64,000 bases of DNA from Acidobacteriota bacterium (GTDB taxonomy: Bacteria > Acidobacteriota > Vicinamibacteria > Vicinamibacterales > JAFNAJ01): positions 216,222 to 280,221 of the forward strand of contig JAHDVP010000002.1 of the NCBI GenBank assembly GCA_023384575.1, in the 5' to 3' direction. A program made the translations under genes and the position numbers. The notes beneath the pieces were generated by a model that made no database searches, was not told the origin of the DNA, and saw only the letters and a list, made by a program, of their open reading frames with translations. Positions 54,563 through 63,093 of the stretch are shown in pieces; position 1 is the stretch's first letter; each line of letters starts with the position of its first letter.

Positions 54563-56761
54563 ATGATCCCTCCCGTGCGTGTGTCCTTCGTCTCCGTCGG
54601 GGCCGCCCTCGGCCTGCTGCTCGCGTGCGATCCGGGCGCGGCCTCGCCTGCGTCCAGTACCGGACGCCCGACGGTGCGCGGCGAGCGGCTGGCCGACGAC
54701 GAGCGCGTCGCGCTCGACGGACGCCTCGACGAACCGATCTGGCGGCGCACGACGCCCGCCGCCTCGTTCCTGCAGCGCGAGCCGATCGAGGGCGCCGATC
54801 CGACGCAGCTCACCGAGGTCCACGTCGCCTACGATCGCCACGCGCTCTACCTGGGCATCCTCCTGCACGACACCGACCCGTCGGCCGTGCTCGGCTACCA
54901 GCGCCAGCGCGACGCCGACCTCTCGTCCGACGACCGCTTCCAGTTCGTCCTCGACACGTTCCTCGATGGCCGGACGGCCTACTTCTTCGAGATCAACCCG
55001 GCGGGCCAGATGGGCGACGGCCTGCTGCGGGCTGGGAGCGTCAACCGCTCGTGGGATGGCATCTGGGAGGCGCGCGTCGCGCGCGACGCCCACGGCTGGT
55101 CGGCCGAGATCCGCCTCCCGTTTCGCACGCTGAACTTCGACCCGAAGCTCGAAGCCTGGGGCATCAACTTCCAGCGGACCATCCGCCGGTACAACGAGGA
55201 TGCCCTCTGGAGCGGGCATCGTCGCAACGAGGGACTGTTCTCGGTGGTGCACGCCGGCCGGCTGGTCGGCCTCGAGGGCGTCTCGCAGGGGCTCGGCCTC
55301 GAAGCCCGGCCCTACACCGCCGCGTCGTCGAAACAGGCGCCCGGGGCGCAGGGCGTCGGCGCGACCGATGTCGGCGTCGACATCGGCTACAGCATCACGC
55401 CGAGCCTGCGTGCGGCGCTCACGGTGAACACCGACTTCGCCGAGACCGACGTCGATCAGCGACAGGTCAACCTCACCCGGTTTCCGCTCCAGTTCCCCGA
55501 GCGGCGCCAGTTCTTCCTCGAGGGGTCGAGCGTCTACTCGTTTGCGCCGGCAAGTGGCGTCAACCCCTACTTCAGCCGCCGCATCGGCCTCGTCGACGGT
55601 GAGCCCGCGCCGATCGTCTACGGCGCGCGACTCGGAGGCCAGGCCGGCCCCTTCGACGTGGGCCTGCTGCACGTGCGGACCGCGCGCGAGGGCACGGTCG
55701 CCGCCGAAGACTTCACGGTCGCCCGTCTGCGGCGCAACGTCTGGCGGCAGTCATCGCTCGGCGCCATCTACACGCGTCGTGCCACCGACGGAACCGACGG
55801 GATCGATTCGCTCCCGGCACGGCAGACAGTCGGCGTCGATGTCGACCTGAACACGTCGACCTTCCTCGGCGACAAGAACGTGCGCTTCGAGGGCTTCTAC
55901 GTGTGGCACACGAACCCCGCATCGACCGCCACGCCGGCGCGCGAGCGATCGTCGCGCGGGGTGCGCCTCGCGTTTCCACAGGACGCCTGGCGCGCGCACG
56001 TGTCGCTGCGCGAGTTCGGCCGCGAATGGGACCCGGCGGTCGGCTTCGCGCCACGCCGGGGGTTCCGCCGACTCCAGCCGAGCGTAGCCTGGTCGCCGCG
56101 GCCGCGATGGCGGGCCGTGAGACAGCTCGACTTCGAGGTGAGCTTCGAGCACCTTACCGACCTGAGCGGCCGTCTGGAGACGCAACGCCTTTCTCTCACA
56201 CCCGTCGACATCCGGTTCGAGAGCGGGGACCGTCTCGAATGGGAGTGGACGCGCGCCTTCGAGCGGCTCGACGTACCGTTTGCCATCGCCTCGGGCGTCG
56301 TCCTCCCGGCGGGCGACTACCGCTTCGACGACATGGAGCTCAGCGTGAGCTCCGCGAGCCGGCGGCGCGTCTCGGCCGGCGGCAGCCTGCGCTGGGGTGA
56401 GTTCTGGTCGGGCACGCGACGCCAGGTCGATGGCGGGCTGACGATCCGGCCGACCAGCGGCGTGCGGGTCACGTTCGAGGGCGACCGCCGCCTGGTTCGC
56501 CTGCCGGAAGGACGCTTCGCGACCACGCTGGGCCGACTGAGCGCGCAGTGGCAGGCGAGCCCGTGGACGGCGGCCACGGCCACGGTACAGTACGACACGG
56601 TGAGCCGGATCGCGGGACTCTACTCGCGCCTGCGCTGGATCGTCCGCCCGGGCAGCGACGTCTACGTCGTCTACACCCACAACTGGCAGCAGCACGACAC
56701 GCGATGGTCGACCCTGTCGCGCGGGGCGACGACGAAGGTCAACTACACGCACCGGTTCTGA
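54563..56761 (+). CDS. DUF5916 protein with N-terminal carbohydrate-binding-like domain
   Basis: 732 residues. The signal region GAALGLLLACDPG has a lipobox-like Cys. An N-terminal CBM9-like beta sandwich (about 45-240, RVALDGRLDEPIWRRT, VHVAYDRHALYLGILLHD, WSAEIRLPFRTLNF) is followed by a DUF5916 beta-barrel-like region (about 260-732; DFAETDVDQRQVNLTRFPL, FFLEGSSVYSF) ending in Phe (VNYTHRF), as in outer-membrane barrels. The arrangement is common in Acidobacteriota and Bacteroidota; function unknown, probably surface-located. The start is ATG 54563, with a TACGAT about 45 nt upstream. The stop lies 6 nt from the convergent peroxidase gene. Confidence 0.87.
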   Translation: MIPPVRVSFVSVGAALGLLLACDPGAASPASSTGRPTVRGERLADDERVALDGRLDEPIWRRTTPAASFLQREPIEGADPTQLTEVHVAYDRHALYLGILLHDTDPSAVLGYQRQRDADLSSDDRFQFVLDTFLDGRTAYFFEINPAGQMGDGLLRAGSVNRSWDGIWEARVARDAHGWSAEIRLPFRTLNFDPKLEAWGINFQRTIRRYNEDALWSGHRRNEGLFSVVHAGRLVGLEGVSQGLGLEARPYTAASSKQAPGAQGVGATDVGVDIGYSITPSLRAALTVNTDFAETDVDQRQVNLTRFPLQFPERRQFFLEGSSVYSFAPASGVNPYFSRRIGLVDGEPAPIVYGARLGGQAGPFDVGLLHVRTAREGTVAAEDFTVARLRRNVWRQSSLGAIYTRRATDGTDGIDSLPARQTVGVDVDLNTSTFLGDKNVRFEGFYVWHTNPASTATPARERSSRGVRLAFPQDAWRAHVSLREFGREWDPAVGFAPRRGFRRLQPSVAWSPRPRWRAVRQLDFEVSFEHLTDLSGRLETQRLSLTPVDIRFESGDRLEWEWTRAFERLDVPFAIASGVVLPAGDYRFDDMELSVSSASRRRVSAGGSLRWGEFWSGTRRQVDGGLTIRPTSGVRVTFEGDRRLVRLPEGRFATTLGRLSAQWQASPWTAATATVQYDTVSRIAGLYSRLRWIVRPGSDVYVVYTHNWQQHDTRWSTLSRGATTKVNYTHRF

Positions 56762-56767
56762 AGCGCG

Positions 56768-57805
56768 CTACATCTCGGGGCGCGGCGTCGTCGCGGTGCT
56801 CGGCGGCAGGATGGGATAGACCACCTGCGGCTGGTCGCCGGTGAGCGACTCGAGGAACGCGGCGATGTCGCGCGCCTCGGCGTCGGTCAGGGTTGCGCCG
56901 AGCTGGCTGCTGCCCATGATGGCGACCGCCTCCACGAGATCCCACACCTCGCCCGAATGGAAGTAGGGCGCGGTGAGCGCGATGTTGCGCAGGGGCGACG
57001 CGCGGAACACGTACTCGTCGCTGGCCGTCTGAGTGACCTCGAACCGCCCGCGATCGCCGGCCGGCAACACATCGGCACCGGGCTTCTTGACCACGCCGAA
57101 GGGGAAGTAGCCGTCGCCACCGAGGTTGACGCCGCTGTGGCACGTCACGCACCCCTTGTCGACGAACAGCTCGAGCCCCCGATGCTGCACGGGCGAAAGC
57201 GCCCGGTCGTCGCCGCGGAGGAAGCGATCGAACGGCGCGTTCGGCGTCAGGAGTGTGGCCTCGAAGACCTCGATGGCCCGCGCCATGTTCTCGAAGGTCA
57301 CCGGGTCGGCCTCTCCAGGAAACGCGGCTTTGAATCGCTCGACGTACTCGGGAATGCTCTTGAGCGTCTCCACGGCGCGCGCGGGCGTGTTGTTCATCTC
57401 GACGGCCGCCTGCACCGGCCCCTGCGCCTGCTCCATGAGGTCCTTCGCCCGGCCGTCCCAGAACTGCGCAGTGTTGAAGACGGCGTTGAGCACCGTGGGC
57501 GCGTTGCGGGGCCCGCGCTGCCAGCCATGACCGACGGAGGTCGGTACGTTGTCGGCCCCGCCCGTGCCGATGGCATGGCACGTGTTGCAGCTGATGATGC
57601 CGCTCTTCGAGAGTCGAGGCTCGAAGTAGAGCATCCGGCCCAGATCCACCTTCTCGGGACTGGCCGGGTTGCCCGGAATCTCGGGCGCGGTGGTGGGAAT
57701 CGGTTCGAAGTAGTCACCCACCCGGCTGCGGAGGTCGTCGGCCGTCACGGCCACGCTGACGATGAGGGGCAACACGAACAGGCCGCCCCAGAACGCGTTC
57801 GACAT
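56768..57805 (-). CDS. Di-heme cytochrome-c peroxidase (CcpA/MauG family)
   Basis: 345 residues, exported by an N-terminal signal (about 1-22). Two heme c motifs, C73-N-T-C-H77 and C-V-T-C-H at about 219-223, with NAPTVLNAVFNTAQFWDGR (bridging helix), MARAIEVFEATLLTP and the heme-2 region RNIALTAPYFHSGEV. The high-potential heme's distal Met is likely in VAIMGSSQ. It reduces H2O2 in the periplasm with electrons from small cytochromes or azurin; MauG-type oxidation of a protein is the alternative. The ATG has GAGGAG upstream. Confidence 0.92.
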   Translation of the reverse strand: MSNAFWGGLFVLPLIVSVAVTADDLRSRVGDYFEPIPTTAPEIPGNPASPEKVDLGRMLYFEPRLSKSGIISCNTCHAIGTGGADNVPTSVGHGWQRGPRNAPTVLNAVFNTAQFWDGRAKDLMEQAQGPVQAAVEMNNTPARAVETLKSIPEYVERFKAAFPGEADPVTFENMARAIEVFEATLLTPNAPFDRFLRGDDRALSPVQHRGLELFVDKGCVTCHSGVNLGGDGYFPFGVVKKPGADVLPAGDRGRFEVTQTASDEYVFRASPLRNIALTAPYFHSGEVWDLVEAVAIMGSSQLGATLTDAEARDIAAFLESLTGDQPQVVYPILPPSTATTPRPEM

Positions 57806-57949
57806 CGCTCGTCTCCTCTTCCGCGTCGCGCGACACGCGCGGACGTCTGGGGGCCATCGCGCCCGGCTAGTCTACAACGGTTGCCCGATCGCCCGCCAAG
57901 AGCGGCAGCCGAGCGCGATCCGCGGGCGGCACGCGGGTCGACCGCACGG

Positions 57950-58510
57950 TCACACGTCGTAGCGCTGGTCCTCCATGCCGAGGTCGAGCGTCTTGCCGTC
58001 GAGCGTGATTTCGCCAGCCGCAATCCGGTCGCGGAGGATGCGCCGCGCCGCGCCGAAGTACTCGTGCGGTACGACGAGACGCCGCGCTGCCTGCTGCGAC
58101 TTCGGGACGAGCAGCAGCGTCACCTGGTCGTCTTCATGCCACTTGATCTCGCCGATGTCCCGGTAGGCCAGGAACCCATCGTGCATCCACACCCCGCGAC
58201 CGAAGAAGCCGTACGCGAGCTGGAGACGCCGAGGGCGCATGTAGCCGTAGTAGACGAGCATCATGATCTCGCCGAAGGCCGTGGTGGGCAGCTGGCGCAG
58301 CACGATCAGCTTCACGAAGACCAGGATGAAGAGGATCACGCTGAGCGTGACCTCGACGCTGTGAAACGGCGGGTGGGGCACGGGCCAGGTGAGCACGGCC
58401 GAGGGCCGCAGACGCCGGTTGCGGAGAATGCGCAGACCCAGCGTGACGTTGGCCACGAGGAACCCGAGGCCGAAGACGAGCAGCACGCGCGGTAGGAGCG
58501 CTTCGGGCAC
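57950..58510 (-). CDS. Small membrane protein with a cytoplasmic beta domain, unknown family
   Basis: 186 residues from GTG 58510 (206 from GTG 58570). Two or three transmembrane segments: about 4-24 (LLPRVLLVFGLGFLVANVTL), 53-73 (LSVILFILVFVKLIVL) and a weaker one near 82-92. Then a soluble part resembling PH-like or DUF5673-type domains (GRGVWMHDGFLAYRDIGEIK, QVTLLLVPKSQQAARRL, LVVPHEYFGAARRILRDR). I cannot assign a function. Downstream of thymidine kinase on the same strand with 107 nt between. Confidence 0.6.
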   Translation of the reverse strand: MPEALLPRVLLVFGLGFLVANVTLGLRILRNRRLRPSAVLTWPVPHPPFHSVEVTLSVILFILVFVKLIVLRQLPTTAFGEIMMLVYYGYMRPRRLQLAYGFFGRGVWMHDGFLAYRDIGEIKWHEDDQVTLLLVPKSQQAARRLVVPHEYFGAARRILRDRIAAGEITLDGKTLDLGMEDQRYDV

Positions 58511-58617
58511 GGGCGTAACTCGGGATGGGGGAAGCCGGGACGGGGACGCCCCTGCTTGTACTCCGCCCACCGCCGAGCGTCAAGCCGCGGCACGGGCCGG
58601 CCGCGGGAACGCGCCGC

Positions 58618-59217
58618 TCAGCGGGGCGAAGCCGGCTCGGTGCCGGGGCCGGACAGCCGCGGGTCGAAGCAGGCGCGGCAACGCGCCTCGTACGTGCCGC
58701 TCGCGCCCACGAGGACGCGCTCGCTGCTCGCGACGAGCCGCTGGGTGTGATTGGCCGGGCTGCCGCACACGACGCAGATGGCGAGCGTCTTGGTGATGTA
58801 CTCGGCGATGGCCAGCAGTTGCGGCATGGGCTCGAACGGCTTCCCGAGGTAGTCCTGGTCGAGGCCCGCCACGAGCACGCGCCGCCCCTGATCGGCCAGC
58901 GTGTTGCAGACGGCCGGCAGCTCGACGTCGAAGAACTGCCCCTCGTCGATGCCGACCACCTCCGTCTCGGGCCGCACGCGCTCGAGCAGCTCGCGCGACG
59001 TGGACACGTTCTCGGAGGGAATGCGCATCTCGCTGTGCGACGTGATGTGGTCGTCGCCGAAGCGGTCGTCGATGCCTGGCTTGAAGATCTGGACCTTCTG
59101 GCGGGCGATCTGCGCGCGGCGCAGGCGGCGGATCAGCTCCTCGCTCTTGCCGCTGAACATGCTCCCGGTGATCACCTCGATCCAGCCCGCCCCCGGCTTG
59201 TGTCGGACGATGTCCAT
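58618..59217 (-). CDS. tdk: Thymidine kinase (type II)
   Basis: Phosphorylates thymidine with ATP in pyrimidine salvage. 199 residues. P-loop [32 protein letters not shown], Walker B-like [10 protein letters not shown] (catalytic Glu), the lasso/thymidine-binding region [16 protein letters not shown], and a structural zinc site C-V-V-C plus C-R-A-C. Length and order are standard. The start ATG follows GGGAGCGGG; 21 nt after the efp stop, so it is in the same operon. Confidence 0.95.
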   Translation of the reverse strand: MDIVRHKPGAGWIEVITGSMFSGKSEELIRRLRRAQIARQKVQIFKPGIDDRFGDDHITSHSEMRIPSENVSTSRELLERVRPETEVVGIDEGQFFDVELPAVCNTLADQGRRVLVAGLDQDYLGKPFEPMPQLLAIAEYITKTLAICVVCGSPANHTQRLVASSERVLVGASGTYEARCRACFDPRLSGPGTEPASPR

Positions 59218-59238
59218 CGGCCCGCTCCCCGCGCGGCC

Positions 59239-59802
59239 TCAGGCGCGCGACAAGTACTCGCCCGATTCGGTGTTGATCCGGACCACGTCGCCGGTGTTGA
59301 CAAACGCCGGCACGTTCACGACCAGCCCCGTCTCGAGCGTCGCCGGCTTCACCTGGGCGCTCGCCGTCGCGCCCTTGATGCCGGGCACCGTGTCGGTGAC
59401 GCGCAGGTCGACCGTCTGCGGCAGCTCGATGCCGACCGGCGCCCCCTCGAAGAACTCCACCTTGATGGTCGCCTCGGGCAGCAGGTATTGCATCGAGTCG
59501 CCGAGCGCTTCGGCCGAGAGGTGGATCTGCTCGTAGCTGCTCGTGTCCATGAAGAAGTAGTCGGTGCCGTCGTTGTAGAGGTACTGCATCTCTCGCTCGT
59601 CGAGCACGGCCTTGTCGACGACGTCCTCCGACCGGAAGCGGTGATCGATGAGCGACCCGTTGCGGACGTTCCGCATCTTGGCGCGCACGAACCCGCGAAG
59701 GTTCCCTGGCGTCACGTGCTGAACCTCGAGCAGCCGACAGAGCTCGCTGTTGTGCTTGATGAGGTGCCCCTTGCGGAGGCGCGTCGCGGGCATGGAAGGC
59801 AT
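59239..59802 (-). CDS. efp: Elongation factor P, with Asn at the modification tip
   Basis: Relieves ribosome stalling at proline runs. 187 residues, three beta-barrel domains: KOW-like N-domain (RLRKGHLIKHNSELCRLLEV), middle OB domain (MQYLYNDGTDYFFMDTSSYE), and C-terminal OB domain ending RINTESGEYLSRA. The loop that enters the peptidyl-transfer centre reads TPGNLRGFVR, so residue 34, which is a modified Lys in Escherichia coli and an Arg in the rhamnosylated type, is Asn34 here. GTG/ATG choice: ATG 59802, with GGGAGAGGG about 12 nt upstream; ATG 59793 is a close alternative. Confidence 0.93.
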   Translation of the reverse strand: MPSMPATRLRKGHLIKHNSELCRLLEVQHVTPGNLRGFVRAKMRNVRNGSLIDHRFRSEDVVDKAVLDEREMQYLYNDGTDYFFMDTSSYEQIHLSAEALGDSMQYLLPEATIKVEFFEGAPVGIELPQTVDLRVTDTVPGIKGATASAQVKPATLETGLVVNVPAFVNTGDVVRINTESGEYLSRA

Positions 59803-59888
59803 GACGGTTGGGCGGGTCCCTCTCCCTGGACGATTCGGGCCAGTAGAACCCCCGGATCGTAGCACAGCCCTCCGAGGCCGGCGACACC

Positions 59889-60214
59889 TCGATGAGCCCT
59901 CGGCTTGCCACCGCCACAGAACGGCCGCCGAACGGCGCGCGGCGCATCGCCCCCGACTGCCCGGTGGCCCCCGTGAGCCGCCGGCGCCGGGCGCCAGCCG
60001 AATCGTCGCATCCGGGCTTCTGACCCCAGTCCGACGTTCGGCTTGCGACGACCGGCCAGCGGCTACCGGCCAACACGATGACGATCGCCGTCTTCTCCTT
60101 GACCGGTCGCCTCACTGGCAGTGAAGCGACGGCCAGTCGTTCAATCGTCGATGTCTCCAACCAGGCCACCAGCCACCAGCCTGTCGCTGCCAGCCAGATT
60201 GTCGGATCAGGGCT
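59889..60214 (+). repeat. Tandem cluster of two dispersed-repeat copies
   Basis: The first, diverged copy (59889-60021) opens CTCGGCTTGCCACC and ends CGCCAGCCGAATCGTCGC, ATCCGGGCTTCTGACCCC. The second (60022-60214) has CGGCTTGCGACGA (60039-60051), CCGGCCAGCGGCTACCGGCC, CACGATGACGATCGCCGTC, CAGTGAAGCGACGGCCAGTC, CCAACCAGGCCACCAGCC and the tail GCCAGCCAGATTGTCGGATC. Lies in the 620-nt gap between efp and Hsp20, which holds no gene. Confidence 0.7.
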
Positions 60215-60341
60215 ACCCTTGAGGCGTGAAAGCGGCTGGCGACCGACGGCCAGCGACTGGCGGCCCCACTCGACCTGACGTGACGAATCGAGCCCCGGCG
60301 ACACGTCACCGGGCGTGGGACGAAGGGATCGGGGCTCTCGG

Positions 60342-60409
60342 GGTGGAATGCCGTGCACGCCGGCAGTCTGCAGCCGGTAGCCTGTAGCCGGATTGTCGGA
60401 TCGGGGCTA
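60342..60409 (+). repeat. Partial dispersed-repeat copy (module C only)
   Basis: TGCAGCCGGTAGCCTGTAGC then CCGGATTGTCGGATCGGGGC, matching the end of the copy at 60190-60214. Also shares CAGCCTGTAGCC units with the leader tract at 62227. Ends a few bases before the Hsp20 start. Confidence 0.55.
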
Positions 60410-60413
60410 ACAT
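60408..60413 (+). promoter_or_regulatory. Candidate leaderless -10 element (TAACAT) for Hsp20
   Basis: TAACAT, 9 nt, then ATG 60423; alternatively CATACT (60411-60416) with 6 nt. No Shine-Dalgarno. The element starts inside the end of the repeat copy, so the repeat may provide part of the promoter. Confidence 0.4.
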
Positions 60414-60422
60414 ACTGGCGCG

Positions 60423-60818
60423 ATGGCGTGGGATCCGCTCCACGAGCTCCTTCACGTGCACAATCGCGGCAGCGACTGGCGTCAGCGAGCCGCCGCCGGC
60501 TGGCTTCCCCCGGTCGACCTGCACGAGACGCCCACCGCGTTCGTGATGGTGGCCGAGTTGCCCGGGTTCGGTCCGGCCGACGTGCAGGTCAACGCGACGG
60601 TCTCGAGCCTCACGCTCTCCGGCCACCGGCCGCCCCCTGAGGCACCGGGCGACCAGTACCTCCGCATGGAACGGGGCCAGGGGCCCTTCTCGCGAACGTT
60701 CGAGTTTCGCGACGCCATCGATCCCGCGGGGATCACGGCCGAGTTCGACCGCGGCCTGCTCACGGTCACCATTCCCAAGTCCCGCACGCTGCAGTCGCGC
60801 CGCATCGACGTGCGGTGA
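60423..60818 (+). CDS. Hsp20/alpha-crystallin small heat-shock protein
   Basis: ATP-independent holdase chaperone. 131 residues. The alpha-crystallin domain runs about 28-118: PPVDLHETPTAFVMVAELPG (strand 2-3 start), SLTLSGHRPPP, PFSRTFEFRDAIDPAGITA, and FDRGLLTVTIPKS (the A/F-x-x-G-x-L motif). The N-terminal arm is short (WDPLHELLHVHNRG), and the C-terminal I-x-I/V motif is IDV at the very end. Heat or stress control is likely by family but no heat-shock element is visible. The DegP-like protease gene follows 113 nt later, giving a proteostasis pair. Confidence 0.92.
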   Translation: MAWDPLHELLHVHNRGSDWRQRAAAGWLPPVDLHETPTAFVMVAELPGFGPADVQVNATVSSLTLSGHRPPPEAPGDQYLRMERGQGPFSRTFEFRDAIDPAGITAEFDRGLLTVTIPKSRTLQSRRIDVR

Positions 60819-60931
60819 GCCACGCCGCGGTCCTGCGCCGATGCTCCCCGGTAGCGCCGGGCGTCCCGCCGTCGTATGCTGGGGCATCCACGGAGACGGC
60901 CGGGTGCGACTTCCCGCTCGGCCCCCGAACC

Positions 60932-62146
<1,215 letters not shown>

Positions 62147-62166
62147 GCTGGACGACGGGGGGCGGG

Positions 62167-62253
62167 GTTCCTGGTTATTGGTCATTGGCTATTGGTTGTT
62201 GTTGGTTGTTAATGATTGGTTGTTGGTAGCCTGTAGCCTGCAGCCCGCAGCCT
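62167..62253 (+). repeat. TTGGTT-rich plus CCTGCAGCC-rich tract in the 5' leader of the kinase-like gene
   Basis: 62167-62226 is a run of ATTGGTT, TTGTTGG and related units, strikingly T/G-rich and A+T-rich against the genome background. 62227-62253 is AGCCTGTAGCCTGCAGCCCG and similar. It ends at the GAGGAG just before the start codon. Same two-part order as 5221-5290. Confidence 0.65.
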
Positions 62254-62265
62254 GAGGAGTCATGG

Positions 62266-63093
62266 ATGCGCCGATGGGTGGGGATGTCGGTGGTCGGAGT
62301 GCTCGCGGGCCTGTTCCTCTCGCTGGCTCCGCTCGTCGCCCAGCAGGCCGCGGTCGTGCCGCGGCCGGGCGCGAGCGCCACCGAGGCCGAGAGCGCGAAG
62401 GTCTGGGTTGGCCGGTACGAGGAATACGAGCAGTACCTGCGCGAGGCGGAGATCGTGCGGACCCGGGACATCGGCCTCGGCGTCACCAAGCCCCAGCGTG
62501 CGTGGTTCGCCGAGGGCGGCCTGGCGGAGAGCGCGGCCTGGAAGGCCATTGTCCCCTCCCGCCGCACGGGCTTCCTCGAGAGCTACAAGTCGGAGATCGC
62601 CGCCTACCGGCTCGACCGCCTGCTCGGCCTCGACATGGTGCCGGTCGCCGTCGAGCGGCGATTCCGCGGCAGCCTGGGCGCGATCATTCTCTGGGTCGGC
62701 CCGACGCGCATGTGGACCGACGCCAAGACGTCGCCGCCTGCCGGCGTCACGTGGGCCCGCGACATCGTCCGCATGAAGATGTTCGACGCCCTGGCGGGCA
62801 ACATCGACCGCAACGCCGGCAACATGCTGATTGACGCTCAGAACCGCCTCATCCTGATCGACCACTCCCGGGCCTTCGTGACGAAGGGCGACCTCCCGGT
62901 GGACATCGAGCACGTCGACCGCGAACTGTGGACGAAGTTCCAGGCGCTCGACGCACCCACCATCCACACCCATCTCGGCGAGTGGCTGTCGAACGACCAG
63001 GTACGCTTCATGCTGAGGCGCCTCGCGCGCCTCGGGAAGGAGATCGACGCGTTGGTGGCACGGCGCGGCGAACACGCGGTGTTCATGCGATGA
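62266..63093 (+). CDS. Secreted protein-kinase-like (FAM20/HipA/PI4K-like) protein
   Basis: 275 residues with a signal peptide (VVGVLAGLFLSLAPLVAQQ, cleavage about 26). The mature chain carries every element of a kinase-like fold: WKAIVPSR with Lys93 (ATP-binding Lys), ESYKSEIAAYRLDRLLGLD with Glu110 (helix-C Glu), GNIDRNAGNMLID with Asp181 (catalytic) and Asn186 (metal), and LILIDHSRAF with Asp199 (the DFG-like metal Asp). The LDRLLGLDMVPVAVER segment is like those in HipA and FAM20 families. The product would act outside the cytoplasm. Its stop overlaps the phosphatase start (ATGA). The ATG follows GAGGAG. Substrate and phosphate donor unknown. Confidence 0.78.
   Translation: MRRWVGMSVVGVLAGLFLSLAPLVAQQAAVVPRPGASATEAESAKVWVGRYEEYEQYLREAEIVRTRDIGLGVTKPQRAWFAEGGLAESAAWKAIVPSRRTGFLESYKSEIAAYRLDRLLGLDMVPVAVERRFRGSLGAIILWVGPTRMWTDAKTSPPAGVTWARDIVRMKMFDALAGNIDRNAGNMLIDAQNRLILIDHSRAFVTKGDLPVDIEHVDRELWTKFQALDAPTIHTHLGEWLSNDQVRFMLRRLARLGKEIDALVARRGEHAVFMR

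Noticed and set aside
59803-60422. Small coding genes in the gap before Hsp20
   Set aside because: Short frames there follow the repeat blocks, have no ribosome-binding sites and no recognisable product.
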